A stretch of DNA of 64,000 nt. Origin: Rhizorhabdus wittichii RW1. Lineage in GTDB: Bacteria > Pseudomonadota > Alphaproteobacteria > Sphingomonadales > Sphingomonadaceae. The stretch is from assembly GCA_000016765.1 (NCBI GenBank), contig CP000699.1, positions 1,798,001 to 1,862,000 of the forward strand, read 5' to 3'. How positions within the stretch are numbered: position 1 is the stretch's first letter; each line of letters starts with the position of its first letter. The notes beneath the pieces are model-generated. The model saw only the letters and a list, made by a program, of their open reading frames with translations. It ran no database searches and was not told the origin of the DNA. Below, piece by piece: positions 1 through 8,707 of the stretch. Position numbers and translations under genes: made by a program.

Positions 1-897
1 GCCGATGTCATAAAGAGCTTCGAGGATCGTGCCGGCGCCCATGCATTGCGCGAGCGTCTGGCGGATCTGGACGCCGACGGCGTGGAAAAGGAAATTGTCT
101 TTCCTCAGGTACTGCAAGCCTATTTCCATCATGCGGATTATGAAGCCCGCGAATGGATCTTCCGCATTTACAATGATTATCTGGCGGATCTGGGCCGACA
201 GTCGCTTGGACGCTTCTGCGGCGTCGGAGTCCCGAATTTCTGGGACCCGGACAAAGCGGCTGATTCCATCCAGCATATCAAGGATATCGGCCTGAAGACG
301 TACATGATACCGATCAATCCCGGACGCCATGAGGATGGCGCGCCCATCATTTACGCCAGCAAACGCATGGCGCCTTTCTGGTCCGCCGCCGAGAAGGCCG
401 GATTGCCGATTTCCTATCATATCGGTGAGAGCCTCGGATTTGCCGGGCCTGGCGGCCTGGCGATCCAGGGCATGATCAATTTCACACCGTTCCGGCGCAG
501 TTTCGCTGAACTGGTGTTCGGCGGCATCCTCGATCGGCATCCCGGCCTGCGGGTTGTCTTTGCCGAAGCCGGAATCAATTGGGTGCCAGGTGTTCTGCAG
601 GACGCGGAGATGTTCTTCGACACCTATGAGCCTTTGCTCGATCCGCGCATCGCGCACCGACCGACCCATTATTGGCAGCAACATTGCCATGCGACGTTCA
701 TCGCCGATAAGGTCGGACTTGAGATGATCGACTATATCGGTGTCGAGAATGTCATGTGGTCGACCGACTATCCGCACAACGAAGGCACGCTCGGATATGC
801 GTCGCCCATCGTCGAAGCCCTGCTGGCGGCGGTGCCGCCCGACGATGCGAGCAAAATTCTCGGCGGCAACGCCATTCGGGTTTTCGGTCTGAACTAG
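1..897 (+). CDS. Amidohydrolase family 2 metal-dependent hydrolase (5' end outside window)
   Basis: The frame is open to the left edge, so the start is missing; about 298 residues are visible. Family features: YHIGES with a candidate metal-ligand histidine, FAEAGINWVPGVLQDAEM, and the near-C-terminal STDYPHNEGT, where the Asp of the SDYPH-type motif is the usual catalytic/metal residue. The N-terminal HxH metal motif would lie outside the window. Members of this family (ACMS decarboxylase, gamma-resorcylate decarboxylase, 4-oxalomesaconate hydratase types) hydrolyse or decarboxylate aromatic or ring-cleavage acids. The exact substrate cannot be read from sequence. It is followed 31 bp later by an aldehyde dehydrogenase, so the two are probably co-transcribed. 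Confidence 0.8.
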   Translation, partial: ADVIKSFEDRAGAHALRERLADLDADGVEKEIVFPQVLQAYFHHADYEAREWIFRIYNDYLADLGRQSLGRFCGVGVPNFWDPDKAADSIQHIKDIGLKTYMIPINPGRHEDGAPIIYASKRMAPFWSAAEKAGLPISYHIGESLGFAGPGGLAIQGMINFTPFRRSFAELVFGGILDRHPGLRVVFAEAGINWVPGVLQDAEMFFDTYEPLLDPRIAHRPTHYWQQHCHATFIADKVGLEMIDYIGVENVMWSTDYPHNEGTLGYASPIVEALLAAVPPDDASKILGGNAIRVFGLN

Positions 898-928
898 AAC
901 ACCGCCTTGCGGCGTTTCGAGAGGTGTC

Positions 929-2356
929 ATGCGCGAACAGCTGAACTTCTATATTGACGGCCAATGGGTTCCACCCGCCGTCAAGCACGACTTCGACGTG
1001 ATAAACCCCGCGAACGAGGAGCCCTGCGCCCGAATTTCGCTAGGTTCGGAGGCGGATGTCGAGCGAGCGGTCGCGGCTGCCAGGCGTGCCTTTGACAGCT
1101 TCTCCAGAACCAGCATTTCCGAACGCGCAGCGTTGCTGGACAAGATCATAGAGATCTACAAACGCCGCCTGCCCGAAATGGCTCACGCCATTTCGATCGA
1201 GATGGGCGCCCCCATGCCGCTCGCTCTCAGCGCGCAGGCGCCAGCCGGACTTGGCTATCTGATCGATGCCCGGTCGCAGCTCGATAGCTTCGAATTCGAA
1301 CATGACGTCGGCAGCGCGCGGATCATCCGCGAGCCTATTGGCGTCGTCGGGATGATCACGCCCTGGAACTGGCCACAGAACCAGATATGCGCGAAGCTCG
1401 GCGCGGCGCTCGCCGCCGGTTGCACCATGGTGCTGAAGCCATCGGAGTTGGCGCCGCTCGATGCCATGCTACTTTCCGAGATCATCGATGAAGCCGGCGT
1501 TCCCGCCGGCGTCTTCAACCTGGTGAACGGCGACGGGGCTCGCGTTGGCGCGGCGCTTCCCGCGCATCCCGACATCGACATGATAAGCTTCACGGGTTCG
1601 ACGCGCGCCGGCCGTTCGATCATGCAGGCAGCCGCCGGCACGATCAAACGTGTCGCGCTCGAACTGGGAGGCAAGAGCCCCAACATCATCCTGGAAAGCG
1701 CCGACCTGGAACGCGCCGTGACCCGCGGGATGATCCATATGGCAAGCAATACGGGACAAAGCTGCAATGCCCCGTCCCGTATGTTGGCGCCGCGCAAATT
1801 CTACGACCAGATCGTCGCGATCGCTGCGAAGGCCGCCACTGCCTTGAAGGTCATGCCGCCGGATGAGGCCGTGAAAGGCGCGATTGGGCCACTCGCCAAC
1901 GCCGCCCAGTTTCACAAGGTGCAGTTGCTCATCCAGAAAGGCATCGAGGAAGGCGCCACGGTCGCCGCGGGTGGCACGGGACGACCGGAGGGCTTCGCTC
2001 GCGGTTATTATGTGCGTCCCACGGTATTTGCCGACGTCACCAATCAGATGACGATCGCGCGGGAGGAAATCTTTGGGCCGGTCCTCTGCATCATCCCATA
2101 TGATACGGTCGAGGAGGCTATCGCACTCGCCAACGATACCGATTACGGGCTCGCGGCCTATGTCCACGGCGATCAGGAAGAAGCGCGTTGGGTGGCGCAT
2201 CGCCTGCGCGCAGGCAATGTGCACCTGAACGGCGGATATTCGGAGGCCAGCACCCCATTTGGCGGCTATAAGCAGTCGGGCCTCGGACGCGAAGGTGGCC
2301 CTTTTGGCCTGGAGGAATTCCTCGAGGTGAAGGCCGCCATAGGCTGGGACAACTGA
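929..2356 (+). CDS. NAD(P)-dependent aldehyde dehydrogenase
   Basis: 475 residues, normal length for the ALDH superfamily, oxidising an aldehyde to the acid in the cytoplasm. Visible motifs: TPWNWP with the oxyanion Asn147, FTGSTRAGRSIM for nucleotide binding, LELGGKSPN with general base Glu245, and NTGQSCNAPSR with catalytic Cys279. The C-terminal PFGGYKQSGLGREGG matches the family end motif. The ATG at 929 has GAGAGGTG just upstream. It closely follows the amidohydrolase, suggesting one operon in which an aldehyde made from the hydrolase product is oxidised; the substrate is not identifiable. No frameshift or missing residue was seen. Confidence 0.9.
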   Translation: MREQLNFYIDGQWVPPAVKHDFDVINPANEEPCARISLGSEADVERAVAAARRAFDSFSRTSISERAALLDKIIEIYKRRLPEMAHAISIEMGAPMPLALSAQAPAGLGYLIDARSQLDSFEFEHDVGSARIIREPIGVVGMITPWNWPQNQICAKLGAALAAGCTMVLKPSELAPLDAMLLSEIIDEAGVPAGVFNLVNGDGARVGAALPAHPDIDMISFTGSTRAGRSIMQAAAGTIKRVALELGGKSPNIILESADLERAVTRGMIHMASNTGQSCNAPSRMLAPRKFYDQIVAIAAKAATALKVMPPDEAVKGAIGPLANAAQFHKVQLLIQKGIEEGATVAAGGTGRPEGFARGYYVRPTVFADVTNQMTIAREEIFGPVLCIIPYDTVEEAIALANDTDYGLAAYVHGDQEEARWVAHRLRAGNVHLNGGYSEASTPFGGYKQSGLGREGGPFGLEEFLEVKAAIGWDN

Positions 2357-2635
2357 TGCGGCATTCGAGCCACATCGCGCGGCGATAGCCAGTCCTCCCC
2401 CCTTGGCGCCGCATCCCCGTGGGGGCCGGTCACCACTACCCTAGAGCCGCCGCCGCGCTATCACACCGCACAGCGCCAAGGCGCTGCGACGACGGTGCGA
2501 TTATGGGCCAGCAGCCTCCTCCTGAACGGCCCTCGGGCGTGGTCGCCGCCAAGCCGCCGATCGGCGCTTCCATGTTTTTGACCTAGACATTTTTCGAAGA
2601 ATAGGTATGTATATTTCCGCTTGTAAAAAATTAGA
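2357..2635. other. Intergenic region with AT-rich segment before the esterase
   Basis: This stretch between the aldehyde dehydrogenase and the esterase has no convincing gene. The first 200 bases are GC-rich and include a perfect 7-bp inverted repeat with a 2-base loop (CAGCGCC AA GGCGCTG) near 2471-2486. There is no T-run after it, so it is not called a terminator. Positions about 2570-2635 are strikingly AT-rich for this genome and include GGTATGTATATTTCC; this is the likely promoter/operator region of the downstream four-gene set. It does not match the three operator families found elsewhere in the window. Confidence 0.5.
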
Positions 2636-4141
2636 ATGACCGCAAAAATGACTGGTACATCCGCAGACGATCTCCAAAATTTCGAAGAAACACCATGCAT
2701 TCTGGCGCTTCGCGACGGTGAGATCAGGGGGATCGAACGGGACAGCGTCCGGATCTTCAAGGGCGTCCCGTTCGCCGCCGCTCCGGTCGGCGACCTGCGG
2801 TTCCGCCCTCCGCAGCGGCCGACGCCCTGGTCCGGCGTCCGGGAAGCGGACGAATACGGTCCCGCCCCCATGCAGGGCGGACTTTCCGGCACCGCCAGCC
2901 TTGCCTATCTCGGCGCGCCACGCAGCGAGGACTGCCTCTATCTCAACGTCTGGGCGCCGGCGGCGCCCGGCCCCCATCCGGTCCTGGTCTGGATCTTCGG
3001 CGGCTCCAACCAGACGGGTTCGGCATCCTTCCCGTTGTTCGACGGCGCCGTCTTCGCGCGACGCGGGATCGCCTGCGTCACTATCTCCTATCGCGTCGGC
3101 GTCTACGGCTTCCTGGAACTCGGCGAGGTGCTGGGCGCCGACTATCGCGGGAGCAGCGAGAACGGATTGCGCGATATCGTCGCCGCGCTCGAGTGGGTAC
3201 AGGAGAACATCGCGGCGTTCGGCGGCGACCCCGCGCGCGTCACGGCGGGCGGCGAATCCGCGGGCGGAATGAACATCTGCTCCCTCATGGCGGCTCCCGC
3301 GGCGCGCGACCTCTTCCAGTCGGCGATCGTCCAGAGCGGCGGCGAAGTGGTCGCGAGCCTGGAGGAGGCGAACGCCGTCGCCCGCATCTTCAATGAGGGA
3401 CTGCTGGAGGCCGGTGGCGTCGCGAGCGACCTGCTGGCGATGCCGGCCGAGGAGATCACGACGCTTCAGTCCCGCCTGCTCGACGGTAGACCGCGATCGT
3501 TCCGCGGCGTGTTTGGCGGCGACTTGATCCCTGTACGCCCGCTGGACGCGATCGCGCAGGGCGCCTCGAGCCAGGTACGGCTGCTGATCGGCACGAACCG
3601 CGACGAATCGATCATGTTCATCCCGTCGACCGGCACGGCCGGACCGCAGATCTCGAACGCCGACCTCGCGGCCAATGACCCCGTCTTCAATCGCTATGCG
3701 CCCCGGTTTGCGGGCCTGTCGCCGCTCGAACAGCGCGTCCGCTTCATGACGGCGCGCGACTTCTGGCGCTCGAGCAGCCAGATCGCGCTTGCGAGGGCTC
3801 GGCAGGGAGCCGCGGAGACCTACGTCTACCGCTTCGATCAGACGGCCGCGACCGGCGCCTGGGCCGGCAGGGCCGTTCACGCCGCCGAGTTGCCCTATGT
3901 CTGGAACGCCCTCGATGCGCCAAGCGCGGTGGCCTTCCTGACCGGCCAAGCGGACGCGGGCCGCCGGCGCCTCGGCGCGGAGATATGCGACCGGTGGGCC
4001 AACTTCATTCACGGCCATCCACCTGACGCCGACGGGGCGCTTCCATGGCCACGTTTCGACCGCGACCATGCCGTCCTGCTGTTCGACGAGAAGGTACGGC
4101 TCGAGCCGTTGGATGAAGCCGAGCTGGAGCTCTGGACGTGA
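2636..4141 (+). CDS. Type-B carboxylesterase
   Basis: 501 residues, standard length for the carboxylesterase type B (alpha/beta hydrolase) family, which cleaves carboxylic esters. The catalytic triad is readable: Ser208 in GGESAGG, Glu324 in GTNRDES, and His415 in AVHAAELPYVW. The SEDCLYLNVWAP motif typical of the family is present. No signal peptide is obvious, so it is probably cytoplasmic. It opens a tight operon: its stop overlaps the GTG at 4138 of the cupin gene by four bases. With two amide hydrolases downstream, the operon looks dedicated to hydrolysis of ester/amide compounds. The substrate is unknown. Confidence 0.9.
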   Translation: MTAKMTGTSADDLQNFEETPCILALRDGEIRGIERDSVRIFKGVPFAAAPVGDLRFRPPQRPTPWSGVREADEYGPAPMQGGLSGTASLAYLGAPRSEDCLYLNVWAPAAPGPHPVLVWIFGGSNQTGSASFPLFDGAVFARRGIACVTISYRVGVYGFLELGEVLGADYRGSSENGLRDIVAALEWVQENIAAFGGDPARVTAGGESAGGMNICSLMAAPAARDLFQSAIVQSGGEVVASLEEANAVARIFNEGLLEAGGVASDLLAMPAEEITTLQSRLLDGRPRSFRGVFGGDLIPVRPLDAIAQGASSQVRLLIGTNRDESIMFIPSTGTAGPQISNADLAANDPVFNRYAPRFAGLSPLEQRVRFMTARDFWRSSSQIALARARQGAAETYVYRFDQTAATGAWAGRAVHAAELPYVWNALDAPSAVAFLTGQADAGRRRLGAEICDRWANFIHGHPPDADGALPWPRFDRDHAVLLFDEKVRLEPLDEAELELWT

Positions 4142-4668
4142 CGATGCGCCCTCAAGTGACCCCGCAACAGATGCGCGAACGGGTCGCCATCTTCCGGGAA
4201 ACCAGGCCCAGCCAGATGCCGCTGATCGACGCGGTGATGCCGCAGTTCCAGCGCGAGCTCTTTAGCATGATCGGCAACGGCGTCGCGGAGGATCCAAGCG
4301 TGCGTCCGCCGATCCCGGCGGATGGCTTCCACCTCTCGATCGTCCGGGCGGGGCCGGGAAAGGGCAGCGCGCTCCACAGCCATCAGACCGTCGAGGTCTT
4401 CATGCCGCTCACCGGCCGCTTCTCGGTGCAATGGGGCGACGAGGGTGAACATGAACTGACCCTCGAACAATACGATGTGATCTCGCTGCCCACCGGCGTC
4501 CTGCGCGGCTTCCGCAACGAGAGCGCGGAGGACGCCATGATGCTGGTTGTCATCGGCGGCGACGATCCTGGTCAGGTCGATTGGATCGGCGAGGTTCGCG
4601 ACGCCGCGCGCGCGGGCGGCTTCGACCTCGACGAGAATGGCAAGATCACCGGCAACCCGCGCCCGTGA
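4138..4668 (+). CDS. Cupin-domain protein
   Basis: 176 residues if translation starts at the GTG at 4138, which overlaps the esterase stop (GTGA); an ATG two codons on (4144) is an alternative. One conserved cupin core is visible: GPGKGSALHSHQTVEVFMPL followed by YDVISLPTGVLRGFRNES, with His residues and a Glu in the metal-binding positions of motif 1. Small cupins act as dioxygenases, isomerases or binding proteins, and this one cannot be assigned. Its placement between esterase and amidase, with four-base overlaps on both sides, implies translational coupling and a shared pathway. Confidence 0.8.
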   Translation: MTMRPQVTPQQMRERVAIFRETRPSQMPLIDAVMPQFQRELFSMIGNGVAEDPSVRPPIPADGFHLSIVRAGPGKGSALHSHQTVEVFMPLTGRFSVQWGDEGEHELTLEQYDVISLPTGVLRGFRNESAEDAMMLVVIGGDDPGQVDWIGEVRDAARAGGFDLDENGKITGNPRP

Positions 4669-6074
4669 CCTCCGAAGAGGTCTGCTTTCTGCCGGCCACC
4701 CGGCTCGCGCGCCTGATCGCGGCGCGGAAGCTTTCGCCGGTGGATGCGGTCGAGGCGGTGCTCGACCGCGCCCAGCAACTCAACCCGTCGCTCAACGCCT
4801 TCGCCCACCTCGCCGCGGACCAGGCGCGCGCGGCAGCGCGCCGGGCGCAGGCGGCCGTGATGGCGGGGGACCGGCTTGGGCCGCTCCACGGCGTGCCGAT
4901 CACGGTCAAGGACAACGTCGCCGTCGCGGGGTTGCCGCTTGGACATGGCTCCATCGCAGTCGAGCCGGTCATCCCGGACCAGGATGCGATCGCGGTCGCG
5001 CGGGCCCGCGCGGCCGGCGCAGTCATCATCGGCAAGACGACCCTTCCGGAATTCGCCCACAAGGTGCTGACCGTGAACAATGCCCAGGGCGTCACGCACA
5101 ACCCCTGGAACCTCGCTCATTCCCCGGGCGGCTCCAGCGGCGGCGGCGGGGCGGCCCTGGCCGCCGGCATCGGCCCCCTGGCCATCGCCACGGACGGCGG
5201 CGGCTCCATACGCTGTCCCGCCTCCTGGAACGGGGTCGTTGGCCTCAAGCCGACGCTGGGGCGAATTCCGGGCGAAGCCATGCCGGACGGATTCGGCAAC
5301 TTCGCCTATATCGGCCCGATGGCGCGGCACACCGACGACCTCGCCCTGCTGCTTTCCGTGATGGAAGGTCCCTCCCCGGCAGACCCCTTCGCCCTGCGAC
5401 CACCACCGGCGGACGCGCCGGTCACCGTGCAGGGGATGCGGATCGGCTGGCTGCCACATGTCGGGGAGCACCGCACGGATGCCGTGACGGCCGCGATCAC
5501 GGAGCGCGCGGTCGGCGCACTTGCGAACGCAGGCGCCGAGGTCGAGACTCTTTTCGCTCCTTGCTTCGAGGGGCTCTATGCCGTCTACGCCGTGCTAGCC
5601 AGCACGGCGCGCGCCGCTCGCTACGGACATATCCTGGACACCGCCGGCGACAGGATGACGCCGACGCTGAGAGACTGCATCGTCCAGGGCAGAGGCTGGT
5701 CGGCCGTCCAGTGGCTCGCGGCCCATGATCGGCGCACCGCCCTGTTCCGCGCCGTGCAGGCGTTGTTCGAACGCTTCGACATCCTGGCGACCCCGACCAC
5801 GACGACGACGGCGCCCCGGCTCGACTCGATCGATCCCGGCTACCCCGGCGGCTATCCCGCCTGGGCGGTCGCCCTGCATCCCTTCAACCTGTCGGGACAC
5901 CCCGCGCTGTCGACGCCGGCCGGCTTCACCGACGACGGGTTGCCGGTCGGACTGCAACTGGTTGGACCTTGGTTCGGAGAGAGGCGGCTCCTGGTGGCTT
6001 CGGCGGCGCTCGAAGCCATGCTTGGCCTGGCTGAACACAGGCCCCCCGTCGCGCCTGTCCCGGCTCACATCTGA
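4665..6074 (+). CDS. Amidase signature family hydrolase
   Basis: 469 residues from the GTG at 4665, chosen because it forms a GTGA overlap with the cupin stop and matches the usual family N-terminus (the open frame extends further up without homology). The Ser-cisSer-Lys machinery is intact: Lys82 in [11 protein letters not shown], Ser157 in [10 protein letters not shown], and Ser181 in [11 protein letters not shown]. Family members hydrolyse amides (indoleacetamide, acylamides, aryl amides), and some act on esters. The next gene, an acetamidase/formamidase, starts 13 bases downstream, so two unrelated amide hydrolases sit side by side in one operon. Confidence 0.9.
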   Translation: MTSEEVCFLPATRLARLIAARKLSPVDAVEAVLDRAQQLNPSLNAFAHLAADQARAAARRAQAAVMAGDRLGPLHGVPITVKDNVAVAGLPLGHGSIAVEPVIPDQDAIAVARARAAGAVIIGKTTLPEFAHKVLTVNNAQGVTHNPWNLAHSPGGSSGGGGAALAAGIGPLAIATDGGGSIRCPASWNGVVGLKPTLGRIPGEAMPDGFGNFAYIGPMARHTDDLALLLSVMEGPSPADPFALRPPPADAPVTVQGMRIGWLPHVGEHRTDAVTAAITERAVGALANAGAEVETLFAPCFEGLYAVYAVLASTARAARYGHILDTAGDRMTPTLRDCIVQGRGWSAVQWLAAHDRRTALFRAVQALFERFDILATPTTTTTAPRLDSIDPGYPGGYPAWAVALHPFNLSGHPALSTPAGFTDDGLPVGLQLVGPWFGERRLLVASAALEAMLGLAEHRPPVAPVPAHI

Positions 6075-6087
6075 AAGGAACGTTCCC

Positions 6088-7044
6088 GTGGCCTTGCACC
6101 AACTGGCGGCGACGCCCGAGACGGTTCGGATCGGCATGTTCGACGCGAGCTTTCCACCGGTTCTCAGCATCGATCCCGGCGACACGGTGGTGATCGAAAC
6201 GGTGTCGGGCTGGCGCCAACATCTGCCGCCGGCGGATTCCGGCATCGCCATCCCGCCTGCCTTGAACCGCATCATCGCGGCCGACCTGCCGCGGATGGCC
6301 GGACATACGATCACCGGCCCGGTCGAGGTGGTCGGCGCCGAGCCCGGCGACATGCTGGAGGTGCGGATCGAGGCCGTCGAGCTCGGCTCGGACTGGGGCT
6401 ACACCTTCATACGCCCTCTCGACGGCGCCCTGCCGGAAGAATTCCCGGAGACGGTCATCACCCGTACGCCGATAGATCGCGCGCGGGGGCTGGCGAAGCT
6501 GCCGTGGGGCCTCGACCTTCCGACCGCGCCGTTCTTCGGCGTCATGGGCGTGGCGCCGCCGGTCGCATTCGGGCGCATCTCCTCGAAGGAGCCCCGGGTC
6601 CACGGCGGAAACATCGACAACAAGGAACTGACGGCCGGAAGCACCCTGTTCCTGCCGGTGCATGTCGCAGGGGCCCTGTTCTCCGCGGGCGACGGCCATG
6701 GCCTGCAGGGGGATGGCGAAGTCTGCGTCACCGCGCTCGAGACCTGCCTCACCGGCCGCTTCACCCTGATCCTGCACAAGGGCGGCGGATTGCAGAAGCC
6801 CCGCTTGCGGTTCCCCAGGGCAGAAACCCCGACCCACTTCATCAGCATGGGCATGAACGAGGACCTGGATCAGGCGATGAAGCAGGCGTTGCGCGAGATG
6901 CTGTCGCTGATCTGCAGCCGGACAAACCTCTCTCGTGAGGAGGCCTATCAATTCTGCTCCCTGGCCGTGGACTTCAGGGTCACCCAGGTCGTCAACGGGC
7001 ATAAGGGCGTCCACGGCATGTTGCGGAAGGGGCTGTTGTTCTGA
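6088..7044 (+). CDS. Acetamidase/formamidase family protein (FmdA-like)
   Basis: 318 residues from the GTG at 6088, which has GAAAGGAA 8-15 bases upstream; the open frame runs back into the amidase gene but only this start gives a homologous N-terminus. Family signatures: VHGGNIDNKEL around residue 172 and DGHGLQGDGEVC around residue 202, both metal-site motifs of the FmdA family, which releases ammonia from formamide, acetamide or related small amides. Last gene of the esterase-cupin-amidase-amidase set. A plausible role is hydrolysis of a small amide produced upstream in the pathway; this is inference. Confidence 0.88.
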   Translation: MALHQLAATPETVRIGMFDASFPPVLSIDPGDTVVIETVSGWRQHLPPADSGIAIPPALNRIIAADLPRMAGHTITGPVEVVGAEPGDMLEVRIEAVELGSDWGYTFIRPLDGALPEEFPETVITRTPIDRARGLAKLPWGLDLPTAPFFGVMGVAPPVAFGRISSKEPRVHGGNIDNKELTAGSTLFLPVHVAGALFSAGDGHGLQGDGEVCVTALETCLTGRFTLILHKGGGLQKPRLRFPRAETPTHFISMGMNEDLDQAMKQALREMLSLICSRTNLSREEAYQFCSLAVDFRVTQVVNGHKGVHGMLRKGLLF

Positions 7045-7088
7045 TTGCGCGCGCCGGCGCAGGACCAATTTCGCGCCATCCGCGCGGA

Positions 7089-7116
7089 TTGATTTTGTAA
7101 TCGATTACAGTATATC
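7089..7116 (+). promoter_or_regulatory. zwf promoter with embedded LacI-type operator
   Basis: A perfect 14-bp palindrome TGTAATCGATTACA lies at 7096-7109. It sits between a possible -35 (TTGATT, 7089-7094) and a possible -10 (TATATC, 7111-7116) with 16-bp spacing, about 50 bases before the zwf start. The centre CG and symmetric halves are typical of LacI-family operators, and similar sites recur before seven other units up to 24.2 kb. Binding here would block RNA polymerase, so repression of the Entner-Doudoroff operon is expected. Confidence 0.75.
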
Positions 7117-7161
7117 AGCCGTCGCGATCCGACAATCGACCGGGTCTCGGGGAGATATTGG

Positions 7162-8619
7162 GTGACGTCACCGAGCGAGAAGCTGCTGTTGTTTGGTGCG
7201 ACGGGAGACCTGTCGCAGCGGATGCTGCTGCCGTCGCTGTACGGGCTGGCGGCGGATGGGTTGCTGCCGTCGGGTCTGGCGATCGTGGGGACGGCGCGCA
7301 GCGGGCATGACGACGCGGCGTTCCGGGGGTTCGTCGAGCAGGCGCTGCGCCGCTTCGTGCCGGCCGAGCGGCTCGACGAGGCGGCGCTGGGCGGCTTCCT
7401 CGCGCGGGTCGGCTATGTCCCGGTCGACGCCTCGAAGGAGGGCGACTTCGCCGCGCTGGCGGAGAAGGTCGGGTCGACGGAGCGGGGGCTGTCGATCTTC
7501 CTGTCGACCGCGCCGTCGCTGTTCGGGGCGACGATCGACGGTCTCGCCAAGGCGGGGCTGGCGGGCGAGGGGGTGCGGATCGGGCTGGAGAAGCCGCTCG
7601 GCTACGACATGGCGTCGAGCCGCGAGATCAACGACGCGGTCGGATCGGTCTTCCCCGAGGAGCGGATCTTCCGGATCGACCATTATCTGGGCAAGGAGAC
7701 GGTCCAGAACCTGCTGGCGCTGCGCTTCGCCAACGGGCTGTTCGAGCCGCTGTGGCGCGAGGGCGGGATCGACCATGTCCAGATCACCGTGTCGGAGACG
7801 GTCGGGCTGGAGGGGCGGGTCGGCTTCTACGACGGGGCGGGGGCGCTCCGGGACATGGTGCAGAACCACATGCTCCAGCTGCTGGCGCTGGTGGCGATGG
7901 AGCCGCCGGCGCGGTTCGACGCGGCGGCGGTGCGCGACGAGAAGGTGAAGGTGTTCCGCTCGCTGCGCCCGATCGACCGGGCGACGGCGGCGAGCCACAG
8001 CGTGATCGGGCAATATGGTGCCGGCGCGGTCGCGGGCGGGCCGGTGCCGGGCTATGTCGACGAGCTGGGCAAGCCGTCGGACACCGAGACCTTCGTCGCG
8101 CTGAAGGCGAACATCGACAATTGGCGGTGGAAGGGGGTTCCCTTCTACCTGCGCACGGGCAAGCGGCTGCCGAGCCGTCAGTCGGAGATCTTCATCCAGT
8201 TCAAGGGGGTGCCGCACTCGATCTTCGACGGGCGGGGCGCGGTGCTGCAACCCAACAAGCTGATCATCCGTTTGCAGCCCGACGAGAATGTCCGGCTGCT
8301 GCTGATGGCGAAGGAGCCGGGGCTCGACCGCGACGGGATCAGGCTGAGGGAGGTGCCGCTCGACATATCGATGCCGAACGCCTTCGCCGACAGCCGGCGG
8401 CGGATCGCCTATGAGCGGCTGCTGCTCGACCTGGTCGAGGGCGACCAGACGCTGTTCGTGCGGCGCGACGAGGTCGAGGCGCAATGGGAATGGGTCGACG
8501 CGATCCGCGACGGCTGGGCCGCCAATGCCATGAAGCCCAAGCCCTATATGGCCGGTACATGGGGCCCCTCCGCCGCCATCGCCCTCACCGAACGCGACCG
8601 CGTCACGTGGCATGATTGA
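7162..8619 (+). CDS. zwf: Glucose-6-phosphate 1-dehydrogenase
   Basis: 485 residues, the usual bacterial length. Oxidises glucose 6-phosphate to 6-phosphogluconolactone with NAD(P)+. The N-terminal dinucleotide fold has GATGDLSQRM (residues about 12-21), and the substrate-binding/catalytic motif RIDHYLGKE lies near residues 171-179. The GTG start at 7162 has GGGGAG seven bases upstream. It is the first gene of a zwf-edd-glk-eda operon, the Entner-Doudoroff route that dominates in sphingomonads. No 6-phosphogluconolactonase gene is present in the operon. Regulation by the LacI-type operator at 7096-7109 is likely. Confidence 0.97.
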   Translation: MTSPSEKLLLFGATGDLSQRMLLPSLYGLAADGLLPSGLAIVGTARSGHDDAAFRGFVEQALRRFVPAERLDEAALGGFLARVGYVPVDASKEGDFAALAEKVGSTERGLSIFLSTAPSLFGATIDGLAKAGLAGEGVRIGLEKPLGYDMASSREINDAVGSVFPEERIFRIDHYLGKETVQNLLALRFANGLFEPLWREGGIDHVQITVSETVGLEGRVGFYDGAGALRDMVQNHMLQLLALVAMEPPARFDAAAVRDEKVKVFRSLRPIDRATAASHSVIGQYGAGAVAGGPVPGYVDELGKPSDTETFVALKANIDNWRWKGVPFYLRTGKRLPSRQSEIFIQFKGVPHSIFDGRGAVLQPNKLIIRLQPDENVRLLLMAKEPGLDRDGIRLREVPLDISMPNAFADSRRRIAYERLLLDLVEGDQTLFVRRDEVEAQWEWVDAIRDGWAANAMKPKPYMAGTWGPSAAIALTERDRVTWHD

Positions 8620-8707
8620 TTGATGAAATCCTCCCCACGCTTCACGTAGGTAGGACCTCAAAGGACGGGAAGATGATCGGATTGAAGGAAGCGCCGGAGG
8701 CGGGACG

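Noticed and set aside
2471-2486. Perfect short inverted repeat as terminator of the aldehyde dehydrogenase
   Set aside because: Two-base loop and no T-run; too weak and over 100 bases past the stop codon.
2501-4069. Long open frame (522 codons) on the minus strand opposite the esterase
   Set aside because: It is antisense to a clear esterase with an intact catalytic triad; long antisense frames are common in high-GC DNA, and its translation is low-complexity Arg/Ala.
4547-5728. Possible frameshifted longer amidase or fused cupin-amidase
   Set aside because: The GTGA overlap at 4665 gives a normal amidase start and full length, so no frameshift is needed.
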